Part shown: positions 8,382 to 16,105 of the stretch, one piece after another
Position numbering within the stretch: position 1 is the stretch's first letter
Layout of the letters: the number at the start of each line of letters is the position of its first letter
NCBI GenBank assembly: GCA_943353835.1
Contig: CALRBA010000005.1
Coordinates: 1-54,829 of the forward strand
Direction of reading: 5' to 3'
From: Candidatus Nomurabacteria bacterium
Lineage (GTDB): Bacteria; Patescibacteriota; Minisyncoccia; Phycocordibacterales; Phycocordibacteraceae
Length of the DNA stretch: 54,829 nucleotides
Position numbers and translations under genes: made by a program
Notes under the pieces: generated by a model
What the model was told of the DNA's origin: nothing
Seen by the model: only the letters and a program-made list of their open reading frames with translations
Databases searched by the model: none

Positions 8382-10085
8382 ATGAGCATAGAGTATGATG
8401 CGTTTATGCGAGAGATTTTTGAGCGCATCACGGCACCGATACGCGGCCTGCATCAGGTCGCGTACTTGCTCGCTGGGCTTACTCTAGCCTCGCAGTTACT
8501 CGCCCTTCTTCGCGACAGAACGTTTGCGCACACATTCGGTGCGGGCGAAGTACTGGACCTCTATTATGCGGCATTTCGCGTGCCTGACCTCGTCTTCGCT
8601 CTCGTCGCTTCACTCGTGAGTGCGTACGTGCTCATTCCTCGTATTACGGGAATGGATAGGGAATCAACGCGAAGGCTCCTTTCAGAATCCGCAACGTTCC
8701 TATTCGGTTTCGGCGGACTCATCTGTATTGTGCTCGCCGTCTTTATGCCGTCTTTCTTGTCATTCCTGTATCCGAGCTTCGTAAACTCTGTTCATCAGGA
8801 CGAGTTCGTCTTACTCTCGCGCATACTACTTATACAGCCGATACTTCTCGGCCTCTCGGGCGTGCTCGGTAGCGTAACGCAGGTGCACCGGCGCTTCACA
8901 CTCTTCGCGCTTTCTCCTGTGCTTTATAACATCGGCATAATCGCAGGCACGGTCTTTTTATATCCGACATTCGGTCTCATAGGAATCGGCTTCGGAGTTA
9001 TTATCGGAGCAGTCGCGTATCTAGCGGTGAATATTCCTGTTGTTATCGGAGAGGGAGTCATGCCGAACTTCCGTATACCCACGCTCTCTCTGATGTCATC
9101 AGTAATGCGCGACTCCGTTCCGCGCTCGCTCGCGCTCGGAGTTGGCTCAATTACTGCGCTCGCTTTGACGGCAATCGCGTCAAGGCTCGGCACTGGATCC
9201 GTTTCAGTATTCACATTCGCCATCAATCTTGAAGCCGTACCTCTCGCACTCATAGGCTCTTCTTATGCTATTGCCGCATTTCCTGCTCTGTCAGAGGCGT
9301 CTGCGCCGGAGAAGAGAGATGACTTCACGCGCATTCTCTCTTCAAGCGCACGACACATTATTCTCTGGTCAGTCGTCGCGCTCGGGCTCATAATCGTCCT
9401 GCGTGCGCATATTGTCCGCGTAGTTCTTGGTACCGGAGCGTTTGATTGGAACGCGACTCGCCTTACTGCCGCAATGCTCGCCGTTCTCGCCGTCGGTCTC
9501 GCCGCGCAAGGACTGGTTATTCTTTTTTCAAGAGCGCTGTATGCTGCACGACAGTCTTGGCGACCTCTTTTCTATCAGCTCGCCGGATGCGCTCTTACGA
9601 TAATTCTGGCTCTTATCTTACTTCCTATCGGCAAAGAAGGAGTTCCATCGCCGCTTGCCGTTTTTCTGCGAGTCGGAGACGTCACCGGCACCGGAATTCT
9701 GTTTCTCGCTCTCGCGGCGACGTTCGGCCAAATCTTTCTTGCGATACTGTCGCTCTTTGCTCTACGCAATATCGCTCCTGGGCTTGCCGGAATGCTGAAG
9801 CGTCCGCTTATTGACGGATGCTTTGCCGCAGTAGCAGGCGGTGCCGCTACCTATGCCGTTCTATTGGTTGAAGGAGGAATCGCTCCTCTCACGACATTGA
9901 TGTCAGTTTTCACTCAAGGGCTCGTCGCCGGTATTGTAGGCCTCGCTGTCGCAGGACTCGCGCTGTTCGTTGTTGAAAATGAAGAATTTCGCATTGTGAC
10001 TGGCGCGCTCGCAAGACTTCTACGAGTACCGAACGAACGTTCCGAAGTCCTAACTCCTTCTGCAGAAGAACTTCCAAAGCCATGA
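8382..10085 (+). CDS. murJ: Lipid II flippase MurJ (MviN family)
   Basis: A 567-aa polytopic MOP-superfamily protein that moves lipid II across the membrane for peptidoglycan synthesis. About 14 hydrophobic helices. The start matches MurJ: LLALLRDRTFAHTFGAGEVLDLYYAAFRVPDL (read in pieces), with LVSAYVLIPRI after it. The region SVFTFAINLEAVPLALIG corresponds to the conserved middle segment. The length is slightly above the usual 510-520 aa. The stop overlaps the lepA start (ATGA at 10082-10085), so the two are probably co-translated. Confidence 0.93.
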   Translation: MSIEYDAFMREIFERITAPIRGLHQVAYLLAGLTLASQLLALLRDRTFAHTFGAGEVLDLYYAAFRVPDLVFALVASLVSAYVLIPRITGMDRESTRRLLSESATFLFGFGGLICIVLAVFMPSFLSFLYPSFVNSVHQDEFVLLSRILLIQPILLGLSGVLGSVTQVHRRFTLFALSPVLYNIGIIAGTVFLYPTFGLIGIGFGVIIGAVAYLAVNIPVVIGEGVMPNFRIPTLSLMSSVMRDSVPRSLALGVGSITALALTAIASRLGTGSVSVFTFAINLEAVPLALIGSSYAIAAFPALSEASAPEKRDDFTRILSSSARHIILWSVVALGLIIVLRAHIVRVVLGTGAFDWNATRLTAAMLAVLAVGLAAQGLVILFSRALYAARQSWRPLFYQLAGCALTIILALILLPIGKEGVPSPLAVFLRVGDVTGTGILFLALAATFGQIFLAILSLFALRNIAPGLAGMLKRPLIDGCFAAVAGGAATYAVLLVEGGIAPLTTLMSVFTQGLVAGIVGLAVAGLALFVVENEEFRIVTGALARLLRVPNERSEVLTPSAEELPKP

Positions 10086-11893
10086 ATTCGGAACACATTC
10101 GTAATTTCTCTATCGTCGCTCACGTTGACCACGGGAAGTCTACTCTCGCCGACCGTCTGCTTGAACGAACAGGCACAATTCCGGAACGTCTTATGCGTGA
10201 CCAATTTTTGGACCGTATGGAACTTGAGCGCGAACGCGGTATCACAATAAAGATGCAACCTGTCAGAATGTCTTACACCTTGAACCTTACACCTTACATC
10301 TTGAATCTCATTGATACTCCAGGGCATATAGATTTCTCATATGAAGTTTCGCGGGCGCTCCACGCGGTAGAGGGAGTTTTACTTCTCGTGGACTCTACAC
10401 AAGGAATACAGGCACAGACACTGACGACGCTCTCGGCAGCACAGGCACAGGGATGCGTGATTATACCGATTGTTTCTAAAATTGATTCTCCCGCAGCCAG
10501 AGTAAGTGAAGTAAGTTCAGAACTCGCGAAACTTCTTAACATATCACCGGATGAAGTACTAGCAGTATCTGGAAAGACAGGAGAGGGCGTGGACGAACTT
10601 CTTAAGGAGATCGTTAAACGAGTCCCTCCTCCGTCCGCCGGAGCACGGACTACGGCGGGCGAAGCAAGAGGCCTTATATTTGATTTTTCATATTCTACGC
10701 ACAGAGGCATCGCAGTATATCTGCGTGTCTTTGACGGTACGTTTAAAAAAGGTCAGTCACTCCGATTTCATGCGGCAGGGAAGGATTTTATCGCGCTTGA
10801 AACCGGTATCTTCACGCCTGAAGAGAAGTCTGCGGAGTCGCTCTCTGCCGGCGAAATCGGCTATATAGTTACCGGTATTAAGGAGGCAGGTGTTGTCGCC
10901 GTAGGCGACACTATAGGCGTTGTACGAGGCTCTCTACCGGCATTAGAGGGATACAGCCGTCCACGGCCGGTCGTCTGGGCTTCTGTATATCCGGAGGACC
11001 AGAACGACCTTCCTCTTCTGCGAAAATCGCTTGAAAGATTGCGTCTCTCGGATTCATCACTCTCGTTTGAAGAGGAGTCCTCTGGTGTGCTCGGAAGGGG
11101 ATTCCGTTGTGGGTTCCTTGGACTCCTTCATTTAGAAATCGTCACCGAACGTCTGAAGCGCGAATTCAATCTATCGCTCATTGTCACTATCCCGACTATC
11201 TCGTATGTAGTAACAAAGATGAACGGTTCGCGCGAAGTTATCTATACACCCGCTAAATTTCCGGAGCATGGCGATATATTGAAAATAGAAGAACCGTGGG
11301 CGAAGGTTATTATCATCACTCCGAAGGACTATTTAAATACTCTCATCCAATTGCTCTACGAGCATGAAGCGAATACTCTCGCGACCGAGACCTATCATGA
11401 CGGACGCATTGAGATGTCCGTGGAGATGCCTCTTCGCGAGCTTATGCGCGGATTCTTTGATAAATTAAAAAATATTTCTTCCGGATATGCTTCACTCTCG
11501 TACGAGATTCTCCCGGAGAGACAAGCAGATGTCGTACGGCTGGATATTTTAGTCGCCGAGGAGCCGGTGCCGGCCTTCGCACGTGTGGTCGCCTCTCGGC
11601 GCGTAACTGAGGAGGCGGAGAAGATGGTGGAGAAGCTTCATTCAATTTTACCAAAACAACTCTTCAACACAAAGATTCAGGCGAAAGTAGAAGGTCGCAT
11701 TGTGTCGTCAAGAACACTCTCGGCAATGAGAAAAGATGTTACAGGATACCTCTACGGCGGTGACGTCTCGCGCAAGAATAAACTTCTGGATAAGCAGAAA
11801 CGCGGGAAAAAGAAAATGCTTGAGAGGGGCACCGGTAAGGTCAATATTCCAGAAGAAGTCTTTATGAAAATGGTGCAGTCTTCCGCCGAGTAA
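10082..11893 (+). CDS. lepA: Elongation factor 4 (LepA)
   Basis: A 603-aa translational GTPase that back-translocates ribosomes. G1 is HVDHGKSTLADRL, G2 region ERGITIK, G3 DTPGHIDF, and G4 is SKIDSP instead of the usual NKID. The LepA-specific C-terminal domain is present (SAMRKDVTGYLYGGDVSRKNK LLDKQKRGKKK). Full length. The linker after the G domain (PPSAGARTTAGEARG) looks expanded and is encoded by a GC-rich imperfect inverted repeat at about 10629-10660. The stop codon is embedded in a 49-bp REP doublet that also acts as terminator. Confidence 0.97.
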   Translation: MNSEHIRNFSIVAHVDHGKSTLADRLLERTGTIPERLMRDQFLDRMELERERGITIKMQPVRMSYTLNLTPYILNLIDTPGHIDFSYEVSRALHAVEGVLLLVDSTQGIQAQTLTTLSAAQAQGCVIIPIVSKIDSPAARVSEVSSELAKLLNISPDEVLAVSGKTGEGVDELLKEIVKRVPPPSAGARTTAGEARGLIFDFSYSTHRGIAVYLRVFDGTFKKGQSLRFHAAGKDFIALETGIFTPEEKSAESLSAGEIGYIVTGIKEAGVVAVGDTIGVVRGSLPALEGYSRPRPVVWASVYPEDQNDLPLLRKSLERLRLSDSSLSFEEESSGVLGRGFRCGFLGLLHLEIVTERLKREFNLSLIVTIPTISYVVTKMNGSREVIYTPAKFPEHGDILKIEEPWAKVIIITPKDYLNTLIQLLYEHEANTLATETYHDGRIEMSVEMPLRELMRGFFDKLKNISSGYASLSYEILPERQADVVRLDILVAEEPVPAFARVVASRRVTEEAEKMVEKLHSILPKQLFNTKIQAKVEGRIVSSRTLSAMRKDVTGYLYGGDVSRKNKLLDKQKRGKKKMLERGTGKVNIPEEVFMKMVQSSAE

Positions 11894-11940
11894 AACAAGG
11901 TTTAACCTTGGGAATCTGAATTAAGGTTAAACCTTGTTTT
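11892..11940. repeat. 49-bp REP doublet (REPIN-like), also a terminator for lepA
   Basis: Two inverted copies of the ACAAGGTTTAACCTT palindrome around GGGAATCTGAATT. The whole element folds into one long hairpin ending in TTTT. It is 46 of 49 identical to the reverse complement of the element at 14832-14880. Two of the three differences are a paired T-A to C-G change between the arms. Confidence 0.9.
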
Positions 11941-11944
11941 ACGT

Positions 11945-11950
11945 TATACT
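11945..11950 (+). promoter_or_regulatory. -10 box of a leaderless gene
   Basis: TATACT six nucleotides before the ATG at 11957, directly after the REP doublet. Confidence 0.65.
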
Positions 11951-11956
11951 GAAGCA

Positions 11957-12298
11957 ATGCGCGCGAAACAGTGGCGACAGGGGTTACTTATAGGATTCTT
12001 AATGCTCGTCACGTTCTGGCTCATTTCTCTTATTGTTAGTCTCTCGGGGAAGGCGCAGATAGCGGTTGACGAAGCTCATAAAGCACAACGACAGTATCAG
12101 GCTCTTGAAGAAAGAAAGATAGCTCTGGAGGCGAGTCTGGCTGCTCTAGAGACAGCGCGCGGGAGGGACTCTGCTATTCGTACCGCATTCGGAGTTGCGC
12201 GCCCCGGAGAAGAAGTTATCGTGGTGGTACCGCCAAAACCTGCGACTACGACGCCAACTCTCTCTTGGTGGGAGAAGATATTAATTTGGTTCAAATGA
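11957..12298 (+). CDS. FtsB/DivIC-like septum formation initiator protein
   Basis: A 113-aa bitopic protein with a membrane segment at about residues 8-30, then a coiled coil (VDEAHKAQRQYQALEERKIA) and the FtsB/DivIC-type segment LETARGRDSAIRTAFGVARP GEEVIVVV. This family scaffolds the divisome with FtsL and FtsQ. The C-terminal tail WWEKILIWFK is an amphipathic aromatic helix. It starts with a probable leaderless mRNA and is followed at once by tRNA-Gly. Confidence 0.82.
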   Translation: MRAKQWRQGLLIGFLMLVTFWLISLIVSLSGKAQIAVDEAHKAQRQYQALEERKIALEASLAALETARGRDSAIRTAFGVARPGEEVIVVVPPKPATTTPTLSWWEKILIWFK

Positions 12299-12301
12299 AA
12301 A

Positions 12302-12375
12302 GCGGGTATGGTTCAGTGGTAGAACGCGACCTTCCCAAGGTTGAGACGCGAGTCCGATTCTCGCTACCCGCACCA
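12302..12375 (+). tRNA. tRNA-Gly (CCC)
   Basis: Cloverleaf with acceptor GCGGGTA/TACCCGC, anticodon loop TTCCCAA, T-loop TCCGATTC, and an encoded CCA end. Confidence 0.95.
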
Positions 12376-12387
12376 CATTTTTTGTGC

Positions 12388-12418
12388 TATAATTTCCTTA
12401 GATCGTAACGTGAGGAGA
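12388..12418 (+). promoter_or_regulatory. Extended -10 and Shine-Dalgarno site
   Basis: TGCTATAAT (-10 at 12388-12393), then GAGGAGA at 12412-12418, six bases before a GTG start at 12425. This is one of the few genes here with a clear ribosome binding site. Confidence 0.7.
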
Positions 12419-12424
12419 TAGCCA

Positions 12425-12961
12425 GTGAAGATAGAACACGAAATGAAGTCCGTACGAATAGTACGACATCGCACCATCGCCGATGCGCTCATGGTAGGTT
12501 TGAGTAAGCATCCACTTGATGGACTTTCGAACCGCATTTTTAGCGCGTTGCACTTGAATAAACCGACCGTCGCGGAGCAGGAACTTGCTGAAATGCTGTA
12601 CCAACCGCTGTGGAGAGAATACGAAGGTGAAACAGTATATGAAAGAACTCTTGCGCTCATCTCTCTCGATATGGAAATTGGAGTGCATGAGTTTTATCAG
12701 GAGCTCGTCAAGAATGACTGTTACCCAGCGAGTTTTAGTGAAGGGATGTCCTACTTACCGGTTCTTGTGGCGAGCGATGTGATGATTGATGCTGTTCTTC
12801 ATCTTGGCACGTCTCTCCGCGATGAAAAATGGATGGAGTATCGGCTTCTCACTAGAGAGAAAGGAAATGTTGAACTTATCCATTTTTATCCTGCGATGAA
12901 ACTAAAATCTTACTACAGAACCATCGTGGTAAAAGAAGAAAAGAAGCAGGTAAAAAATTGA
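12425..12961 (+). CDS. Hypothetical soluble protein
   Basis: A 178-aa protein without signal or membrane segments. The GTG start is chosen because of the GAGGAGA site just upstream. The protein is mixed alpha/beta in appearance, with acidic helices (AEQELAEMLYQPLWREYEGE) and a basic C-terminus. I do not recognise its family. It lies between tRNA-Gly and the glutaredoxin gene and ends in a strong terminator, so it is a single-gene unit. Confidence 0.7.
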   Translation: MKIEHEMKSVRIVRHRTIADALMVGLSKHPLDGLSNRIFSALHLNKPTVAEQELAEMLYQPLWREYEGETVYERTLALISLDMEIGVHEFYQELVKNDCYPASFSEGMSYLPVLVASDVMIDAVLHLGTSLRDEKWMEYRLLTREKGNVELIHFYPAMKLKSYYRTIVVKEEKKQVKN

Positions 12962-12997
12962 CCCGCAGTCGTTGATGACAATCGACTGCGGGTTTAT
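12961..12997 (+). terminator. Intrinsic terminator
   Basis: Perfect 11-bp stem ACCCGCAGTCG / CGACTGCGGGT, 11-nt loop, followed by TTTATG. The stop codon of the hypothetical gene overlaps its start. Confidence 0.85.
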
Positions 12998-12999
12998 GC

Positions 13000-13005
13000 T
13001 ATACT
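13000..13005 (+). promoter_or_regulatory. Extended -10 for the glutaredoxin gene
   Basis: TGCTATACT ending 20 nt before the ATG at 13026; the predicted leader is about 13 nt. Confidence 0.6.
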
Positions 13006-13025
13006 TGTCGAATAATCAAACAAAC

Positions 13026-13268
13026 ATGGATAAAAACATCACCATTTACAGCACGCCGACCTGCCACTTCTGCCAGATGACCAAGGATTTTCTTAAAGAA
13101 AAGGGTATAAGCTATACGGAGTTTAATGTCGCGAGCGACTTGGAGAAGCGCCAAGAGATGATTCAGAAGTCCGGTCAGATGGGCGTTCCCGTTATCTTCG
13201 TGGGAGAGGAAATGATTATCGGTTTTGACAAGGAGAGGCTAGCTTCTCTTCTTAGCATTACCGTGTAA
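13026..13268 (+). CDS. Glutaredoxin/NrdH-like thiol-disulfide protein
   Basis: An 80-aa thioredoxin-fold protein. It has the dithiol motif CHFC at residues 13-16 after YSTPT, the cis-proline motif GVPVIFVG, and a GFDKERL C-terminal helix, matching the short glutaredoxin-like family. It would carry electrons to RNR or other disulfide enzymes, reduced perhaps by TrxB (inference). The start at 13026 is preferred over an upstream ATG at 12972, which lies in the terminator and promoter. Confidence 0.92.
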   Translation: MDKNITIYSTPTCHFCQMTKDFLKEKGISYTEFNVASDLEKRQEMIQKSGQMGVPVIFVGEEMIIGFDKERLASLLSITV

Positions 13269-13274
13269 CTTTCA

Positions 13275-13346
13275 GCCCCTGTAGTTCAATGGATAGAACG
13301 GAGGGTTCCTAATCCTCTGATCCATGTTCGACTCATGGCAGGGGCA
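13275..13346 (+). tRNA. tRNA-Arg (CCT)
   Basis: Acceptor GCCCCTG/CAGGGGC, anticodon loop TTCCTAA, T-arm CATGTTCGACTCATG. No CCA is encoded, unlike the neighbouring tRNA genes. Confidence 0.93.
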
Positions 13347-13355
13347 CTAAGCTGG

Positions 13356-13361
13356 TATACT
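13356..13361 (+). promoter_or_regulatory. -10 box of a leaderless gene
   Basis: Extended -10 TGGTATACT ends eight nucleotides before the ATG at 13370. Confidence 0.6.
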
Positions 13362-13369
13362 AGAAACAT

Positions 13370-13654
13370 ATGGACCCGGAGATAAAACGACAGCTGGAGG
13401 AGATACACGCGCTCGCGAAAGATAATCATCAGATGCTCCGCGCCGTACGGCGTCATCAATGGTACGGCATCATCGGGACAATCGTTTTTTGGGCAGTTCT
13501 GCTCATCACTCCGTTTTATCTCTATCAACAATATCTCCAGCCTCTCGTAGCTAAATTCCAAGCGACGACAGGTTCGCCAACGTCCGGCCCTTTCGGTTTA
13601 CCGACTACCGCCGACCTGCAAAAGCTGATAAACTCCTTTAAAGCGGGGCAGTAG
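13370..13654 (+). CDS. Small membrane-anchored hypothetical protein
   Basis: A 94-aa protein with an N-terminal charged helix (EIKRQLEEIHALAKDNHQML), one membrane segment at about residues 32-50 (IIGTIVFWAVLLITPFYLY) and a short Gly/Pro/Thr-rich tail. It lies between two tRNA genes with its own leaderless promoter. Function unknown. Confidence 0.7.
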   Translation: MDPEIKRQLEEIHALAKDNHQMLRAVRRHQWYGIIGTIVFWAVLLITPFYLYQQYLQPLVAKFQATTGSPTSGPFGLPTTADLQKLINSFKAGQ

Positions 13655-13666
13655 AGCCCGCAGAAG

Positions 13667-13742
13667 GCTTGGATAGCTCAGTTGGTAGAGCACTTCCCTG
13701 AAGAGGAAGGGGTCCCCGGTTCGAGCCCGGGTCCAAGCACCA
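13667..13742 (+). tRNA. tRNA-Phe (GAA)
   Basis: Acceptor GCTTGGA/TCCAAGC, D-arm AGCTCAGTTGGTAGAGC, anticodon loop CTGAAGA, T-loop GTTCGAGCC, encoded CCA. Confidence 0.96.
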
Positions 13743-13744
13743 AT

Positions 13745-14830
13745 ATGTATCAAAAGCTCTTCGCGTGGATTAAGAAATACGAACGACATTTATCCGCGTT
13801 CGCGATGCTTGCTGGATTTATCTTTGACAATCTCTTCTTTGAGCGCATTGACCTCTGGCAGACGCAGGCGGTCTTTGCTTTTTACACGGCGATTTGCTTC
13901 ATAACGATTCCACTTTTGCATCGGATTGAGACACGCGTAACTCGCGGTATATCGGCACCGAGATGGAGTTCTATTCTCCCGATAGCGACGCAGTTTGCAC
14001 TCGGCGGTTTCTGGAGCGGATTCGTTATTTTCTACGGGCGCTCGGCGGTATTCGGCGTATCGTGGCCGTTTCTACTTTTTCTTTTTCTCGTGTTTATCGG
14101 GAACGAATACTTTAGACGTTATCATTCAAGACTTGTTTTCACCAGCGCTCTATTCTTCTTCGCACTCTACTCATACGCCATCTTCGCTATTCCGATTTAT
14201 ATTGGAACCATAGGGATGCTGACCTTTATCCTGAGCGGAGTGGTGGCAATATTCGTTTTCGCATTATTCACTATTCTTCTACGTTTTGTCGGCAGAGAGC
14301 GTTTTATCGCCGATGTGTGGCGAATCCGTGTTTGGGCGTTTCTGATATTCGTCGCGATTAACGTTTCTTACTTCACCAACATACTCCCGCCGTTACCGTT
14401 ATCGGCAGTTGCTGGAGGTATTTATCACCAAGTATGGAATGTTCCAGGCAATTATTTTGCAAAGAACGAGGATCAATCATGGCAAGTGCGATATCTCGGC
14501 TTCCCTCCGATTCTGCACGTAATTAGAGGTGAGTCTCTGTACGCATATAGTTCAGTCTTTGCACCAACATCTCTCAAGACAAATATTGTGCATGAGTGGC
14601 AGAGATATGATTCACAAAATAAAAAATGGATAATTACAGCCACTGTTTCGTATCCGATAGTTGGCGGTCGCGATGGCGGTTATCGCGGTTATTCAAATGC
14701 ATTTGTACCTACGACAGGTAAGTGGCGCGTGAATATAGAAACGACTGACGGACGTCTTATCGCGAGGTTGCCATTTACCGTTGAGTTAACTACTGCTTCT
14801 CCGATTGTGGAAACGATCACTCTTAAGTGA
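13745..14830 (+). CDS. DUF2914 domain membrane protein
   Basis: A 361-aa protein that starts two bases after tRNA-Phe, so it is probably read through from it. Residues about 15-230 hold six or seven membrane helices. The C-terminal ~120 residues form a DUF2914 domain: AYSSVFAPTSLKTNIVHEWQ, GGYRGYSNAFVPTTGKWRVN, TTDGRLIARLPFTVE. DUF2914 is an extracytoplasmic beta-domain of unknown function. Ends at a REP doublet shared with the convergent Hsp20 gene. Confidence 0.85.
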   Translation: MYQKLFAWIKKYERHLSAFAMLAGFIFDNLFFERIDLWQTQAVFAFYTAICFITIPLLHRIETRVTRGISAPRWSSILPIATQFALGGFWSGFVIFYGRSAVFGVSWPFLLFLFLVFIGNEYFRRYHSRLVFTSALFFFALYSYAIFAIPIYIGTIGMLTFILSGVVAIFVFALFTILLRFVGRERFIADVWRIRVWAFLIFVAINVSYFTNILPPLPLSAVAGGIYHQVWNVPGNYFAKNEDQSWQVRYLGFPPILHVIRGESLYAYSSVFAPTSLKTNIVHEWQRYDSQNKKWIITATVSYPIVGGRDGGYRGYSNAFVPTTGKWRVNIETTDGRLIARLPFTVELTTASPIVETITLK

Positions 14831-14831
14831 C

Positions 14832-14880
14832 AAAACAAGGTTCAACCTTAACTCAGATTCCCAAGGTTGAACCTTGTTTT
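14832..14880. repeat. 49-bp REP doublet (REPIN-like), bidirectional terminator
   Basis: Arms AAAACAAGGTTCAACCTT and AAGGTTGAACCTTGTTTT around a 13-nt centre. Reverse-complement partner of 11892-11940 with only three differences, two of them compensatory. It lies between convergent genes; the Hsp20 stop codon touches its edge. Confidence 0.9.
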
Positions 14881-15389
14881 TAACCAGCTTTTACGCGTAG
14901 CTTAGTTTGCTTAGCCTTATCCAATTTAGGAAGAATGATAGTGAGTAGACCGTCCTTTGCGCTCGCAGAAGAAGACTCAACATCCACCTCTTGCGGGAGC
15001 ATTATGGTTCGCGAGAACGAGCCCCAGAAGAGCTCGCGCGTGAAATAATCCGTACCGGCGACTTGTTCGCGTTCCATTCTGGAACCCTCTATCTCCACCA
15101 TATCTCGGCTTATAGAAATGCTTAACTCATCAGGGCGTACTCCTGCAACAAATGCGCGAATTATTATGTCGCCGGGAGTCTGATGCACATCTACCGGCAG
15201 TTGACCCTCGTTTCCCGGCATATCGTCGTCAAGCGGTGCCGGGCGAGATGCGTTTTCATTTCCGCGCGCGCGCGGTTTCTCGCGAATAGGAAGAGTTGTC
15301 GTCGGTAGCTCTTCGTCAAACGCGTCTCCGGAAGACGCACTGCCGGAGAGACGCTCAAAGAACGATGGCTTTTTATTCATAATCATCAT
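14880..15389 (-). CDS. Hsp20 / alpha-crystallin small heat-shock protein
   Basis: A 169-aa ATP-independent holdase. Residues about 65-165 form the alpha-crystallin domain (VDVHQTPGDIIIRAFVAGVR at its start, SFSRTIMLPQEVD and DGLLTIILPK at its end). The N-terminal 60 residues are polar and low complexity. The start is fixed by an ATGA overlap with the upstream PrsW gene (15386-15389), which indicates translational coupling. Confidence 0.93.
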   Translation of the reverse strand: MMIMNKKPSFFERLSGSASSGDAFDEELPTTTLPIREKPRARGNENASRPAPLDDDMPGNEGQLPVDVHQTPGDIIIRAFVAGVRPDELSISISRDMVEIEGSRMEREQVAGTDYFTRELFWGSFSRTIMLPQEVDVESSSASAKDGLLTIILPKLDKAKQTKLRVKAG

Positions 15390-16087
15390 ATGTTGTTAGA
15401 AAAATTTCGGTACTGAAAATATTTTAGCACCTCAAACGTCGCGAAGAAAATAACGGCGACTACCCAGACTAAGAAGAACGCGACAAGTGCAGTAGAGGCA
15501 CCTTGGTTTATAATAAGCATGTTAAAGGCAGTGTGCAATGCGATGGCGAGGATAAGTCCGAGCGCAGCCGCGCTAACACGACCTTGCGGGCTGTATTTCG
15601 TAGAAAAGGCGAGTGCGAAACCTATGGCAGCTGATGCTACAACATGCAGAAGCGTAGAGCCTAAGAAACGCACATTACCGGTAAATAAACCCGTGGCGAA
15701 GTTTCCGTCCGAGATTGGAGTAATGAGAAAAAGCATATTCTCCGCCGCTGCAAAGCCGAGCGCAACGGTAATCATATAAATGACATAATCCGGCGTCTCG
15801 TCTACCGCACGGCGCCAGAGAATGAATATGGCCACCATTAAATATTTAAGAACTTCTTCTATAAGAGCACATGCGGTGATAACAGAGAGACTCCCGTTCA
15901 AATGTTCCTTAGCGTAGTATTCAAGAGGGAACGCGAGCGGTACCGCAATCATTCCTGCGACGAATGTAAGTGCGATAAGAGAACGAGGTTCAGGATGACT
16001 TGCATCCTCTTTCAATAGGAAATAGAGCCAGATAAAGGAAGGCAGGAGCCCACCGAGAAATGCGTAGCCTATTGTTGTGAAAGTCAC
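15386..16087 (-). CDS. PrsW-family glutamic intramembrane protease
   Basis: A 233-aa polytopic protein with seven or eight helices. The family signature is present: CALIEEVLKYLMVA (paired glutamates), FAAAENMLFL, and histidines HVVASA and ALHTAFN in later helices. PrsW cleaves anti-sigma factors in Bacillus; the target here is unknown. A GTG start is used, with a TAGAAT box six bases upstream (leaderless). Coupled to Hsp20 downstream, which suggests an envelope-stress link (inference). Confidence 0.9.
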   Translation of the reverse strand: MTFTTIGYAFLGGLLPSFIWLYFLLKEDASHPEPRSLIALTFVAGMIAVPLAFPLEYYAKEHLNGSLSVITACALIEEVLKYLMVAIFILWRRAVDETPDYVIYMITVALGFAAAENMLFLITPISDGNFATGLFTGNVRFLGSTLLHVVASAAIGFALAFSTKYSPQGRVSAAALGLILAIALHTAFNMLIINQGASTALVAFFLVWVVAVIFFATFEVLKYFQYRNFSNNI

Positions 16088-16093
16088 TTTTCT

Positions 16094-16099
16094 ATTCTA
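16094..16099 (-). promoter_or_regulatory. -10 box of the PrsW-Hsp20 operon
   Basis: TAGAAT six nucleotides upstream of the GTG start at 16087; no Shine-Dalgarno site. Confidence 0.55.
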
Positions 16100-16105
16100 C
16101 CGCAC

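Noticed and set aside
10262-10310. Repeated CTTACACCTTGAACCTTACA in lepA as a REP copy
   Set aside because: It is a short direct-repeat-like stretch, not a palindrome, and codes for a beta strand region of variable sequence in LepA.
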